Below, one piece after another: positions 47,971-56,686 of a stretch of 64,000 bases of DNA; the first letter of the stretch is position 1; the number at the start of each line of letters is the position of its first letter. This DNA comes from Cellulosimicrobium cellulans (GTDB lineage: Bacteria > Actinomycetota > Actinomycetes > Actinomycetales > Cellulomonadaceae). A program made the position numbers and the translations under genes. Where the stretch lies: positions 60,005 through 124,004 of the forward strand of contig NZ_VEGH01000011.1 in the NCBI RefSeq assembly GCF_007679345.1. The letters run 5' to 3'. Under the pieces are notes generated by a model that did no database searches, had not been told where the DNA came from, and saw only the letters and a list, made by a program, of their open reading frames with translations.

Positions 47971-49566
47971 TCAGTCCCGGAACGTCTCGATCTGCGCGCC
48001 GAGCTCGACGAGCCGCTCCTGCAGGCCCTCGTAGCCGCGGGCGATGATGTCGACGTTGCGCAGCACGCTCTCGCCCTTCGCCGCCAGCATGGCGAGCAGG
48101 ATGACGACCGCGGGGCGCAGGGCCGGCGGGCAGGACACCTCGGCGCCGGACCAGCGGGTCGGGCCGGACACCTGCAGCCGGTGCGCGTCGAGCAGCCGCA
48201 CGTCGGCGCCGAGCCGGGTGAGGTCGGTCAGGTGGATCGCCCGGCCCTCGTAGACCCAGTCGTGCACCAGCGTCGACCCGGTCGCGCACGCGGCGATCAC
48301 CGCGAAGAACGGCAGGTTGTCGATGTTGAGGCCGGGGAACGGCATCGGGTGGATCTTGTCCAGCGGCGCGCGCAGCTCGCTCGGGTGCACCGTGATGTCG
48401 ACGAGCCGCGTGCGGCCGTTGTGCGCGGTGTACTCCTCGGACAGCGTGTAGCGCTGGCCCATCTCCGACAGGGTCGCGAGCTCGATCTCCATGAACTCGA
48501 TCGGCACCCGGCCGACCGTGATCTCCGACCCGGTGACGATGCCGGCGGTCAGCAGGCTCATCGCCTCGACCGGGTCCTCGGACACCGCGTACTCCACGTC
48601 GGCGTCGATGTCGGACTTGCCGTGCACGCGCAGGGTGGTGGTGCCGATGCCCTCGACGCGGACGCCCAGCAGCTCGAGGTAGAAGCACAGGTCCTGGACC
48701 ATGTAGTTCGGGCTGGCGTTGCGGATGGTGGTGACGCCCGGGCGGCGGGCCGCGGCCATGAGCGCGTTCTCGGTCACGGTGTCGCCGCGCTCGGTGAGCA
48801 CGATCGACAGGTTCTCGGTGCCGGGGTCGGACACGCGGGCCAGGTAGCGGCCGCCGCTGGCGGTGACGGACAGGCCGAACGGGCGCAGCGCGATCATGTG
48901 CGGCTCGACGGTGCGGGAGCCGAGGTCGCAGCCGCCGGCGTACGGCAGCCGGAACTCGTCGTGCTGGCCGAGCAGCGGGCCGAAGAACATGATGATCGAC
49001 CGGGTGCGGCGGGCGGCGTCGACGTCGATGGCCTCGAGGTCGAGGTCCTTCGGGACGACGATCTCGAGGTCGCGGCCGTCGGCGGACCAGGTGGCGCGCA
49101 CGCCGACGGACCGCAGCACGTCGACGATCCGGTCGACCTCCACGATCCGCGCGACGTTCTTGAGCCGCGTGGTGCCGCGGTTGAGCAGCGAGGCGCAGAG
49201 CAGGGCGACCGCGCCGTTCTTGGACGTGTTCACGTCGAGCCGCCCGGACAGCTGGGCGCCGCCCCGCACCCGCAGGTGCGTGTGCTGCGGGCCGCCGAGG
49301 GTGACGATCGGGGAGTCGAGCGCGGCGCCGATCCGGGTCAGCATGTCGAGGCTGAGGTTCTGCGCGCCCTGCTCGATGCGGTGCACGGCGGACTGGCTGG
49401 TGCCGAGGAGCTCGGCGAGCTGGGTCTGCGTCAGGCCGCGGTGGCGGCGCGCGGACCGGACGAGCGAGCCCACGTGGGCCAGCTGCTCGGGGAGGGTCGG
49501 GGTGACGACGGGGAGGGACGAGGTCACCGTCGGGACGGCTCCGGTCGTCGGGTTGGTCATGGTCAC
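47971..49566 (-). CDS. HTH-fused UDP-GlcNAc 1-carboxyvinyltransferase (MurA-like)
   Basis: Residues 28-90 form an XRE/Cro-type helix-turn-helix (LVRSARRHRGLTQTQLAELLGTSQSAVHRIEQG). Residues 95-531 form an EPSP-synthase/MurA fold that keeps the MurA Lys-Asn pair (Lys116-Asn117 in SKNGAV) and the active-site cysteine (Cys213 in YAGGCDLG). MurA adds enolpyruvate to UDP-GlcNAc in the first committed step of peptidoglycan synthesis. Ordinary MurA is about 420-440 residues with no HTH, so this may be a second MurA-type enzyme or a regulator with a MurA-derived sensor. The GTG start at 49566 follows TAGCGT by 7 bases; a palindrome lies next to that box. Confidence 0.85.
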   Translation of the reverse strand: MTMTNPTTGAVPTVTSSLPVVTPTLPEQLAHVGSLVRSARRHRGLTQTQLAELLGTSQSAVHRIEQGAQNLSLDMLTRIGAALDSPIVTLGGPQHTHLRVRGGAQLSGRLDVNTSKNGAVALLCASLLNRGTTRLKNVARIVEVDRIVDVLRSVGVRATWSADGRDLEIVVPKDLDLEAIDVDAARRTRSIIMFFGPLLGQHDEFRLPYAGGCDLGSRTVEPHMIALRPFGLSVTASGGRYLARVSDPGTENLSIVLTERGDTVTENALMAAARRPGVTTIRNASPNYMVQDLCFYLELLGVRVEGIGTTTLRVHGKSDIDADVEYAVSEDPVEAMSLLTAGIVTGSEITVGRVPIEFMEIELATLSEMGQRYTLSEEYTAHNGRTRLVDITVHPSELRAPLDKIHPMPFPGLNIDNLPFFAVIAACATGSTLVHDWVYEGRAIHLTDLTRLGADVRLLDAHRLQVSGPTRWSGAEVSCPPALRPAVVILLAMLAAKGESVLRNVDIIARGYEGLQERLVELGAQIETFRD

Positions 49567-49573
49567 GACGACG

Positions 49574-49592
49574 ACGCTAACTCATGGATGAG
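49574..49592 (-). promoter_or_regulatory. -10 box and candidate operator of the HTH-MurA gene
   Basis: On the minus strand the -10 box TAGCGT (49579-49574) is 7 bases before the GTG. It is immediately preceded by the inverted repeat CTCAT-NN-ATGAG (49581-49592). An XRE-type protein bound there would block polymerase, so the encoded HTH may repress its own gene. The assignment is inferred from position. Confidence 0.5.
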
Positions 49593-49692
49593 ATATCGGC
49601 ACCCCTCCGGATGGGGAGATCGTGTGCGCGGCTGTCCGTGCGGCTGATCCCGACCTCATGACCGGTGTTGCGGATCGCGCCGATGGCGCAGG

Positions 49693-50652
49693 TCAGGCGA
49701 TCAGGGTGTCCTGGATCGGCCGGCCGGCGAACCGGCGGTCGCGGGCCGGGTCGTGCCGGATCGCGACGGGCTCCGGGGTCACGCGGACGGGGAGCGCGGG
49801 CTGCGTGGCGATCCGTCCGGTGACCCGGGCGGCGAGGTTCGGCGCGGGCGCGGCGGCGACGGGCGCGGCCGCGGCGGCGGGCTGCGGCGCCGGCAGGGGC
49901 TCCAGCGGCGTGCCGGTCCCCGGTGCCCCCGCGGCGGCTGCCGCCCGCGACGCCGCCCGGCTCGGCCAGGTCGACTCGGCACCCGGCCCGGTGTGCCCGC
50001 GCTCCGTGCGCCAGGCGTTGAACGCCTCGGCCCACGCCCGGTGCGCGGTCACCTGGTAGTCGTGCAGCGAGACCAGGTCGAGGTCGCCCAGGTGCGGGAA
50101 CCGCCCGACGATCCGCTCGAGCACGTCGAGGGTCGCGACCACGTCCACGTCGGCGGTGTGCAGGCTGCCGGTGTCCACCACCTGGTAGACGCCGCACAGG
50201 TCGACGAGCTTGCGCTTGCCGGACCGGTACCGGTCCTCGGCGCGGTCCAGCACGAGCGGGTCGATGACCGGGCGCAGCTCGCCGCCGAGGCGGTCCTCCA
50301 CGGTCGGCAGGTCGTGCCGGCGCAGCTCGGCCTCCAGCAGGCACAGGTCGAAGGACGCGTTGTAGGCCACGACCGGGATCCCCTCGCGCACCGCGTCGGC
50401 GATGGTGCCCGCGATCTCGTCCAGGGCGCCGCGCGGCTCGACGCCGTGCGCGCGGGCGTGCTCGGTGCTGATGCCGTGGATCGCGCTGGCGCCCTCGGGG
50501 ATCTCGACGCCGGGGTCGACCAGCCAGGTGCGCACGTGCGTCCCGTCCCGGTCCCGGCGGACCAGCGCGGCCGTCACGATGCGGTCGTGGTCGGTGTCCA
50601 CGCCGGTGGTCTCGGTGTCGAACCCCAGCAGCGGCCCGTCGGTCCAGGTCAT
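49693..50652 (-). CDS. DnaQ-like 3'-5' exonuclease
   Basis: The 319-residue protein has a DEDDh exonuclease domain in the first 190 residues. Visible are exo I LLGFDTETTG (Asp12, Glu14), exo II AYNASFDLCLLEAEL and exo III LHTADVDVVATL with its His and Asp. The rest (about 215-319) is a disordered Ala/Pro tail with a conserved-looking end, RRFAGRPIQDTLIA. It may proofread or process nucleic acids; no polymerase domain is present. The ATG at 50652 begins MTWTDGPLLG. Confidence 0.87.
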   Translation of the reverse strand: MTWTDGPLLGFDTETTGVDTDHDRIVTAALVRRDRDGTHVRTWLVDPGVEIPEGASAIHGISTEHARAHGVEPRGALDEIAGTIADAVREGIPVVAYNASFDLCLLEAELRRHDLPTVEDRLGGELRPVIDPLVLDRAEDRYRSGKRKLVDLCGVYQVVDTGSLHTADVDVVATLDVLERIVGRFPHLGDLDLVSLHDYQVTAHRAWAEAFNAWRTERGHTGPGAESTWPSRAASRAAAAAGAPGTGTPLEPLPAPQPAAAAAPVAAAPAPNLAARVTGRIATQPALPVRVTPEPVAIRHDPARDRRFAGRPIQDTLIA

Positions 50653-50814
50653 CGCGTCGCTCTCCTTCCTGCGCCGCCAGCATCGCACCGGCCACCGACG
50701 CTCCCGGGGACCCCGCGCGGCGTGTGGCGGGGCCCGGATGCGGGCGGCGGCCGTCCGGGTGAGGGTGGAGGCAGACCCCGCGGACCGCGGGGACCCCTCA
50801 CGGAAGGAGTCGTC

Positions 50815-51369
50815 ATGGCTCGCCTGACCGGCCGTACCGTCGCGTTCCTCACCAGTGACAAGGGCATCGAGGAGCCCGAGCTCACGACGCCCTGGCAGGC
50901 CGTCGCCGACGAGGGCGGCACCCCCGTCCTCGTGTCCGCCGAGGCGGGCACCGTCCGCGCCGTCAACAACGACCTCGACCCGGGCGGCGAGTACCCGGTC
51001 GACCGCACGCTGGACCAGGTGTCCGCGGACGAGATCGACGCGCTCGTCATCCCGGGCGGCACCGTGAACGCCGACACGCTCCGCACCCAGGAGGACGCGC
51101 AGGCGCTGGTGAAGGCCGTGCTCGGCGCGGGGAAGCCCGTCGCGGCCATCTGCCACGGGCCGTGGACGCTCATCGAGGCCGGCGTGGTGGACGGCGTCAC
51201 GCTCACGTCCTACCCGAGCCTGGCCACCGACCTGCGCAACGCGGGCGCCACCTGGGTGGACCAGGAGGTCGTCGTGTCCCAGGTGGGCGGGTCCACGCTC
51301 ATCACGTCGCGGAACCCCGACGACCTGCCGGCGTTCAGCGCCGCGGTGGTCGACGCGGTCGCGGGCTGA
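50815..51369 (+). CDS. DJ-1/PfpI family protein (type 1 glutamine amidotransferase-like)
   Basis: The 184-residue protein has the PfpI fold with LVIPGGTVNADTLRT and the nucleophile elbow AAICHGPW (Cys113 next to His114). The family includes proteases, deglycases and chaperones linked to stress; the present activity is unknown. A GAAGGAGT site precedes the ATG. It is the only gene between the exonuclease (divergent) and guaB3. Confidence 0.9.
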   Translation: MARLTGRTVAFLTSDKGIEEPELTTPWQAVADEGGTPVLVSAEAGTVRAVNNDLDPGGEYPVDRTLDQVSADEIDALVIPGGTVNADTLRTQEDAQALVKAVLGAGKPVAAICHGPWTLIEAGVVDGVTLTSYPSLATDLRNAGATWVDQEVVVSQVGGSTLITSRNPDDLPAFSAAVVDAVAG

Positions 51370-51409
51370 GCCCGGTCCTCCTCGTCGCGGCGCCCCGGCG
51401 CCGCCACCC

Positions 51410-51446
51410 ACGCGGGCCCCGTCGCACGTCGCGGCGGGGCCCGCGT
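51410..51446 (+). terminator. Terminator after the PfpI-like gene
   Basis: A perfect 12-bp stem (51410-51421 with 51435-51446), 41 bp after the stop codon. Confidence 0.7.
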
Positions 51447-51474
51447 CGTGCGCCCGCGCCGGTAGCCTGTCCCG

Positions 51475-52599
51475 GTGAGCAACGAGATCGAGATCGGCCG
51501 CGGCAAGCGGGGACGGCGCGCATTCTCCTTCGACGACGTCGCCGTGGTGCCCTCCCGGCGCACCCGGGACCCCGAGGAGGTGTCCGTCGGCTGGCAGATC
51601 GACGCGTACCACTTCGACCTGCCGGTGCTGGCGGCGCCGATGGACTCCGTGATGAGCCCCGCGACCGCGGTCGCGCTGGGTCGCGCGGGCGGGCTCGGCG
51701 TCCTCGACCTCGAGGGCCTGTGGACCCGGTACGAGGACCCGGAGCCCCTGCTGGCGCAGATCGCCCAGCTGCCGGCCGGCGAGGCCACCGCCCGGATGCA
51801 GGAGATCTACTCCGCCCCGATCCAGCCGGAGCTGATCCGTCGCCGGGTCGGCGAGGTGCGCGACGCGGGCGTCACGGTCGCCGGCGCGCTGTCGCCGCAG
51901 CGGACCCAGGAGTTCTGGAAGGACGTCGTCGACGCGGGCGTCGACCTGTTCGTCATCCGGGGCACCACCGTGTCGGCCGAGCACGTGTCCGGCCGCGCGG
52001 AGCCGCTCAACCTCAAGCGGTTCATCTACGAGCTCGACGTGCCGGTGATCGTCGGCGGCGCGTCCACCTACACCGCGGCGCTGCACCTCATGCGCACGGG
52101 CGCGGCGGGCGTGCTGGTCGGCTTCGGCGGCGGCGCGGCGCACACCACCCGGGTGTCGCTCGGCATCCACGCCCCGATGGCCACCGCGGTGGCGGACGTC
52201 GCGGCCGCGCGCCGGGACTACCTCGACGAGTCCGGCGGCCGGTACGTGCACGTCATCGCCGACGGCGGCGTGGGCCGGTCCGGGGACCTGGTCAAGGCGA
52301 TCGCCTGCGGCGCGGACGCCGTCATGCTGGGCGCCGCGCTGGCCCGCGCCACGGACGCCCCCGGCCGGGGCTGGCACTGGGGCCCGGAGGCGCACCACCC
52401 GCACCTGCCGCGCGGCGAGCGGGTGCAGGTCGGCCAGGCCGGGACGCTCGACCAGGTGCTGTTCGGCCCGGGCCACACCGCCGACGGCTCGCTCAACCTC
52501 ATCGGCGCCCTGCGCCGCGCGATGGCGACCACCGGGTACTCGGACCTCAAGGAGTTCCAGCGCGTGGAGATCGTGGTCTCCCCGTACCAGCCGCGCTGA
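51475..52599 (+). CDS. guaB3: GuaB3-type IMP dehydrogenase-like protein
   Basis: The 374-residue TIM barrel lacks CBS domains and begins RGKRGRRAFSFDDVAVVPSRRTRDPEEVSVGWQ. At the position of the IMPDH catalytic Cys loop (GPGSICTTR) it reads GGGAAHTTR, with His223 where Cys is expected. GuaB3 proteins are common in actinobacteria and cyanobacteria alongside a true GuaB. A cyanobacterial member has, to my recollection, been reported to act as a GMP reductase; function here is open. TAGCCT at 51463-51468, 6 bases before GTG, indicates a leaderless start. Confidence 0.9.
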   Translation: MSNEIEIGRGKRGRRAFSFDDVAVVPSRRTRDPEEVSVGWQIDAYHFDLPVLAAPMDSVMSPATAVALGRAGGLGVLDLEGLWTRYEDPEPLLAQIAQLPAGEATARMQEIYSAPIQPELIRRRVGEVRDAGVTVAGALSPQRTQEFWKDVVDAGVDLFVIRGTTVSAEHVSGRAEPLNLKRFIYELDVPVIVGGASTYTAALHLMRTGAAGVLVGFGGGAAHTTRVSLGIHAPMATAVADVAAARRDYLDESGGRYVHVIADGGVGRSGDLVKAIACGADAVMLGAALARATDAPGRGWHWGPEAHHPHLPRGERVQVGQAGTLDQVLFGPGHTADGSLNLIGALRRAMATTGYSDLKEFQRVEIVVSPYQPR

Positions 52600-52616
52600 C
52601 GCCGGCACCCGCGCGC

Positions 52617-52655
52617 GCCGAGGGCCGCGACCCCGAGGGGGTCGCGGCCCTCGGC
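52617..52655 (+). terminator. guaB3 terminator
   Basis: A perfect 18-bp inverted repeat (52617-52634 with 52638-52655) and a 3-base loop, 17 bp after the stop. Confidence 0.9.
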
Positions 52656-52718
52656 CGTCTCCGGGCTCCACTCGTCTCCTGTCTTGGCGTCCCGGGGCCC
52701 GGACAGGTCCGGATGCCC

Positions 52719-52785
52719 GTTTGGTTCGTGTTTGAGTCCGAGTCGGTTTGATTGCTTGCGTTTCGGTGTCCGAGTGGGGCATGCT
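52719..52785 (+). promoter_or_regulatory. Candidate operator array and promoter of the fructose operon
   Basis: In a locally T-rich stretch the hexamer GTTT(G/C)(G/A) recurs at 52719, 52730, 52746 and 52760. Spaced direct repeats of this kind are typical DeoR-family binding sites. A weak promoter TTGCGT (52756-52761), 18-bp spacer, CATGCT (52780-52785) overlaps the last copy. Control by the adjacent DeoR-type regulator is inferred. Confidence 0.5.
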
Positions 52786-52867
52786 GGGTCGCGCAGCAAG
52801 CCCAGCGCCGGGCCCTCCCGGCACCCGGGCCCCCTGCGGGACGAGGACCGGAACCGACGGAGGCGAC

Positions 52868-53629
52868 GTGTACGCAACGGAGCGCCAGCAGCAGATCCTG
52901 GCCGCCGCGCGACGGGACGGGCGCGTGGACGTCGCCTCGCTCGCGACCACCCTGGACGTCACGCCGGAGACGGTGCGCCGCGACCTCACGGTCCTGGAGC
53001 GGCACGGCCTGGTCCGCCGGGTGCACGGCGGCGCGATCCCGGTCGAGCAGCTCGGCTTCGAGCCCGGGCTCGCGCAGCGCGAGGGCCTGCTGTCGGGGGA
53101 GAAGGACCGCATCGCCAAGGCCGCGCTGGAGGAGCTGCCGGCCGGCGGCGCGATCATCCTGGACGCGGGCACCACGACGGTGCGGCTCGCGGAGCTGCTG
53201 CCCACCGACCGCGAGCTGACCGTGGTCACGCACGCGCTCCCGGTCGCCACGGTGCTCGCCACCCGGCCCGGCATCACGCTGCACCTGGTCGGCGGGACGG
53301 TCCGGGGCCGGACGCTCGCCGCGGTCGGCACCTGGGCGCTGCGCGAGCTCGCGGACATCCACGTCGACACGGCGTTCCTGGGCACCAACGGCCTGAGCGT
53401 CGAGCACGGCCTCACGACCCCGGACCTCGCGGAGGCCGCGGTGAAGCGGGCGCTGGTGACGGCGGCCCGGCGCACGGTGGTGCTCGCGGACCACACCAAG
53501 CTCGGCCGCGCGGACTTCGCCCACGTGGCCCCGCTCGAGCAGGTGGACACGCTGGTCACCGACTCGGGCGTGCTGCCCGAGCTCGCGGACGAGGTCGAGG
53601 CCGCCGGCCCGCGGGTGGTGCGCGCGTGA
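52868..53629 (+). CDS. DeoR-family regulator of the fructose operon
   Basis: The 253-residue protein has a DeoR HTH (TERQQQILAAARRDGRVDVASLATTLDVTPETVRRDLTVLERHGLVRRVHGGA, residues 4-57). A DeoRC sensor follows, with ILDAGTTTVRLAELL, VVTHALPVA, FLGTNGLSVEHGLTTPD and ADHTKLGRADFA. It probably represses the operon and responds to a sugar phosphate such as fructose-1-phosphate. A CGGAGG site precedes the GTG. Its stop overlaps the fruK start. Confidence 0.92.
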   Translation: MYATERQQQILAAARRDGRVDVASLATTLDVTPETVRRDLTVLERHGLVRRVHGGAIPVEQLGFEPGLAQREGLLSGEKDRIAKAALEELPAGGAIILDAGTTTVRLAELLPTDRELTVVTHALPVATVLATRPGITLHLVGGTVRGRTLAAVGTWALRELADIHVDTAFLGTNGLSVEHGLTTPDLAEAAVKRALVTAARRTVVLADHTKLGRADFAHVAPLEQVDTLVTDSGVLPELADEVEAAGPRVVRA

Positions 53630-54582
53630 CCGCCCCCCGGGTCGTGACCCTGACCCCGAACCCCAGCCTGGACCGCGCCCTGCACCTGGAGCGCCTGGCG
53701 GTCGGCGAGGTGAACCGCGCCGCGGCCACCCACCTGCACCCCGGCGGCAAGGGCATCAACGTGTCCCGGGCGCTCGCGGCGCACGGCGTCGCGTCCCGCG
53801 CGGTCATGCCGTCCGGCGGCGCCGACGGCGCGCAGGTCGTGGCGCTGCTCGCGGCCCAGGGCGTCGACGCCCGGCCGGTGCCCGTGGCGGGGGACACCCG
53901 GTCCAACATCACCCTGACCGAGTCGAGCGGGGCGACCACCAAGATCAACGCCCCCGGCGCCGCGCTCGCCCCGGACGAGGTCGCCGCCCTGCTCGCGGCG
54001 GTGGAGTCCGAGCTCGCGGGCGCGACCGCCGTGGTCGCCGCGGGCAGCCTGCCGGCCGGGCTGGACGACGACTTCTTCACCGCCGTGGCCGATCTCGGCG
54101 CCCGGCACGGCGTGCCCGTCGTGCTGGACACCTCCGGCGCGCCGTTCGCCGCCGCGGTCCGGCACGGCGGGCTCGCGCTGGTGAAGCCCAACGACGAGGA
54201 GCTGGCCGAGCTCGCCGGCCACGAGCTGACCACCGTGGGCGACGTCCTCGCCGCGGCCCGCGAGGTCCAGGCGCTCGGCACGGCCGCGGTCCTGGTCAGC
54301 CTCGGCGCGCACGGCGCGCTGCTCGTCACCGACGGCGGCTCCTGGTGGGCCGGCGGCCCCGGCCTGCTGCCCGTGTCCACGGTCGGCGCGGGGGACTCGA
54401 CCCTCGCCGGCTACCTCGCGGCCGACGGCCCGCCCCCGGACCGGCTGCGCCGCGCGGTCGCCTGGGGCCGCGCCGCCGTCCTGCTCCCGGGCAGCGCCGT
54501 CCCGCGCCCGTCCGACGTCCGTCCCGACGAGGTCGCCCTGGTGGCCGACCCCGACCCCGCCCTCGCCCTGAAGGAGCTGTGA
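53626..54582 (+). CDS. fruK: 1-phosphofructokinase
   Basis: The 318-residue PfkB/ribokinase-fold enzyme converts fructose-1-phosphate to fructose-1,6-bisphosphate. It has VVTLTPNPSLDRALHL, LHPGGKGINVSRALAAHG and the catalytic VGAGDSTLAGYL with Asp257. The GTG start overlaps the regulator stop by 4 bp and the IIA gene follows 2 bp after the stop, so the operon is tightly packed. Confidence 0.95.
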   Translation: MTAPRVVTLTPNPSLDRALHLERLAVGEVNRAAATHLHPGGKGINVSRALAAHGVASRAVMPSGGADGAQVVALLAAQGVDARPVPVAGDTRSNITLTESSGATTKINAPGAALAPDEVAALLAAVESELAGATAVVAAGSLPAGLDDDFFTAVADLGARHGVPVVLDTSGAPFAAAVRHGGLALVKPNDEELAELAGHELTTVGDVLAAAREVQALGTAAVLVSLGAHGALLVTDGGSWWAGGPGLLPVSTVGAGDSTLAGYLAADGPPPDRLRRAVAWGRAAVLLPGSAVPRPSDVRPDEVALVADPDPALALKEL

Positions 54583-54584
54583 CC

Positions 54585-55040
54585 ATGAGCCTGCCCCTGA
54601 CCTCCGCCGAACTGGTCGGCGTCGACCTCGCCGCGGCGGACCGCGACGACGCGACCCGCCAGCTCATCGCCCTGCTCGCCGCCGCGGGCCGGGTCACCGA
54701 CGCCGACGGCTTCCACGCCGACGTCCGGGCCCGCGAGGCGCAGATGGCCACCGGCATGCCCGGCGGCGTCGGCCTGCCGCACGCCCGGTCGGAGCACGTC
54801 TCCGCCCCGAGCCTCGCGGTCGGCAAGCTGCGCGAGCCCGTCGACTGGGGCGCCCCGGACGGGCCCGCCCGCCTGGTGTTCCTCATCGCCGCGCCCGCCG
54901 GCGGGGACGCCGACCACCTGCAGATCCTCGCCGCGCTCGCCCGCCGGCTCGTGCACGAGTCGTTCCGGCAGTCGCTGCTCGACGCGCCGGACGCGGCGAC
55001 CGTGGCGGACATCGTCCAGCGAGAGGTCGTGCCCTCATGA
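54585..55040 (+). CDS. Fructose PTS component EIIA
   Basis: The 151-residue protein is a fructose/mannitol-type IIA domain with the phosphoryl-accepting His66 in GGVGLPHARSEH. It receives phosphate from HPr and passes it to IIB. It is encoded separately from IIBC, and its stop overlaps the IIBC start by 4 bp. In E. coli the corresponding domain is fused to an HPr-like protein; no HPr is encoded here. Confidence 0.94.
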   Translation: MSLPLTSAELVGVDLAAADRDDATRQLIALLAAAGRVTDADGFHADVRAREAQMATGMPGGVGLPHARSEHVSAPSLAVGKLREPVDWGAPDGPARLVFLIAAPAGGDADHLQILAALARRLVHESFRQSLLDAPDAATVADIVQREVVPS

Positions 55041-56593
55041 AGTTCGTCGCCGTGTCCTCGTGCCCCACGGGGATCGCCCACACGTACATGGCCGCCGAGG
55101 CGCTGGAGCAGGCGGGCAAGGCCGCCGGCCACGAGGTGCACGTCGAGACGCAGGGCGCCGCGGGGTCCACCCCGCTGGACCCGGCGATCATCGCGGCGGC
55201 GGACGGCGTCATCTACGCCGCCGACCTCGAGGTGCAGGCGAAGGACCGGTTCGCCGGCAAGCCCTTCGTCGACGTCGGCGTGAAGAAGGCGGTGCACGAC
55301 CCGACCGGCGTGCTCGCCCAGGCGGTCGCGGCCGTCGAGGCCGGCGTGCCCGCCGCGGACGCCGCGGAAGCCGGTGCCGCCCCCTCGGCCGGGGCCGCGC
55401 GCCCCGTCACGAAGGTCGACCCCAACGCGGGCGTCGGCACCCGCATCCGGCAGTGGCTGATGACGGGCGTGTCGTACATGATCCCGTTCGTCGCCGCGGG
55501 CGGGATCCTCATCGCGCTGGGCTTCATGATCGCCCAGGTCGCCTGGCCCGGGAACGAGGGCCCGGTCGAGGTGACCGCGGTGCCGGTCTCCGAGCTGATC
55601 TCCTCGTTCAGCGTGACCTCCGGGCAGGACTGGGCGGCGCTGCTGTTCCAGACCGGGTCGGCGGCGTTCGCGTTCCTGGTGCCGGTGCTGTCCGGCTTCA
55701 TCGCCTACGGCATCGCGGACCGGCCCGGCCTGGTGCCCGGCTTCGTCGGCGGGTCCATCTCCGTGCTCATCGGCGCCGGGTTCCTCGGCGGCCTGGTCAC
55801 CGGCTTCGTCGGCGGCTTCCTCGCGCTGTGGATCAGCCGGTGGCGGGTGCCGAAGGGCGTGCGCGGCGTGATGCCCGTGGTGGTGACGCCGCTGCTGTCC
55901 TCGCTGATCACGGGGTTCCTGATGTTCGTGGTCATCGGCCGGCCGATCGCGAACGTGATGGACGGGCTGACCAACTGGCTCAACGGCCTGTCCGGGTCCA
56001 ACCTCGTGCTCATGGGCGCGCTGCTCGGCGCGATGATGGGCTTCGACCTCGGCGGCCCGATCAACAAGGTCGCGTACACGTTCGCGGTCACCGGCCTGGC
56101 GACCGAGGGGCTGACCGGCGACGCGGTGCAGTACCGCATCATGGCCGCCGTGATGGCCGCCGGCATGGTCGCCCCGCTCGCGATGGCGCTGGCCACGACG
56201 GTCCGCAAGCGGCTGTTCACGCACGCCGAGCAGGAGAACGGCAAGGCCGCGTGGCTGCTCGGCCTGTCGTTCATCTCGGAGGGTGCGATCCCGTTCGCCG
56301 CGGCCGACCCCTGGCGGGTCATCGTCTCCTCGGTGGTCGGGTCCAGCGTCACCGGGGCGATCACGATGGCCGTGGGCTCCGGCCTGCGCGCGCCGCACGG
56401 CGGCATCTGGGTGCTGCCGCTGATCTCGAACCCGCTCGGCTTCCTGCTCGCGGTCGCCGTCGGCACCGTCGTCACCGCCGGCGTCGTGGTCGTGCTCAAG
56501 GGCCTGCGGCCGAGCCCGCTCGTCCAGGCCGAGCAGGAGGCCGACGCCGTCGCCGCCGCGCCGGCCGCCACCACCCAGCCCGCCGTCGCCTGA
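55037..56593 (+). CDS. fruA: Fructose PTS component EIIBC
   Basis: The 518-residue protein starts with a IIB domain, MKFVAVSSCPTGIAHTYMAAE, in which Cys9 is phosphorylated, to about residue 100. An Ala-rich linker (about 105-130) joins it to the membrane IIC domain (about 140-500) with roughly ten hydrophobic segments and the conserved MMGFDLGGPINKVAYTF and ISEGAIPFAAADP. It imports fructose as fructose-1-phosphate. A low-complexity Ala tail ends the protein. Confidence 0.95.
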   Translation: MKFVAVSSCPTGIAHTYMAAEALEQAGKAAGHEVHVETQGAAGSTPLDPAIIAAADGVIYAADLEVQAKDRFAGKPFVDVGVKKAVHDPTGVLAQAVAAVEAGVPAADAAEAGAAPSAGAARPVTKVDPNAGVGTRIRQWLMTGVSYMIPFVAAGGILIALGFMIAQVAWPGNEGPVEVTAVPVSELISSFSVTSGQDWAALLFQTGSAAFAFLVPVLSGFIAYGIADRPGLVPGFVGGSISVLIGAGFLGGLVTGFVGGFLALWISRWRVPKGVRGVMPVVVTPLLSSLITGFLMFVVIGRPIANVMDGLTNWLNGLSGSNLVLMGALLGAMMGFDLGGPINKVAYTFAVTGLATEGLTGDAVQYRIMAAVMAAGMVAPLAMALATTVRKRLFTHAEQENGKAAWLLGLSFISEGAIPFAAADPWRVIVSSVVGSSVTGAITMAVGSGLRAPHGGIWVLPLISNPLGFLLAVAVGTVVTAGVVVVLKGLRPSPLVQAEQEADAVAAAPAATTQPAVA

Positions 56594-56602
56594 CGGCACG
56601 AT

Positions 56603-56631
56603 GGTCCCCGGGCCCGCGCGGCCCGGGGACC
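56603..56631 (+). terminator. Terminator between the fructose operon and ptsI
   Basis: A perfect 12-bp stem (56603-56614 with 56620-56631) with a 5-base loop, 9 bp after the fruA stop. Confidence 0.8.
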
Positions 56632-56686
56632 AGCCGGGGACCTCGGCCCCTTGCCACACCGATCTCGACGGGGAGACGCTCACGCC

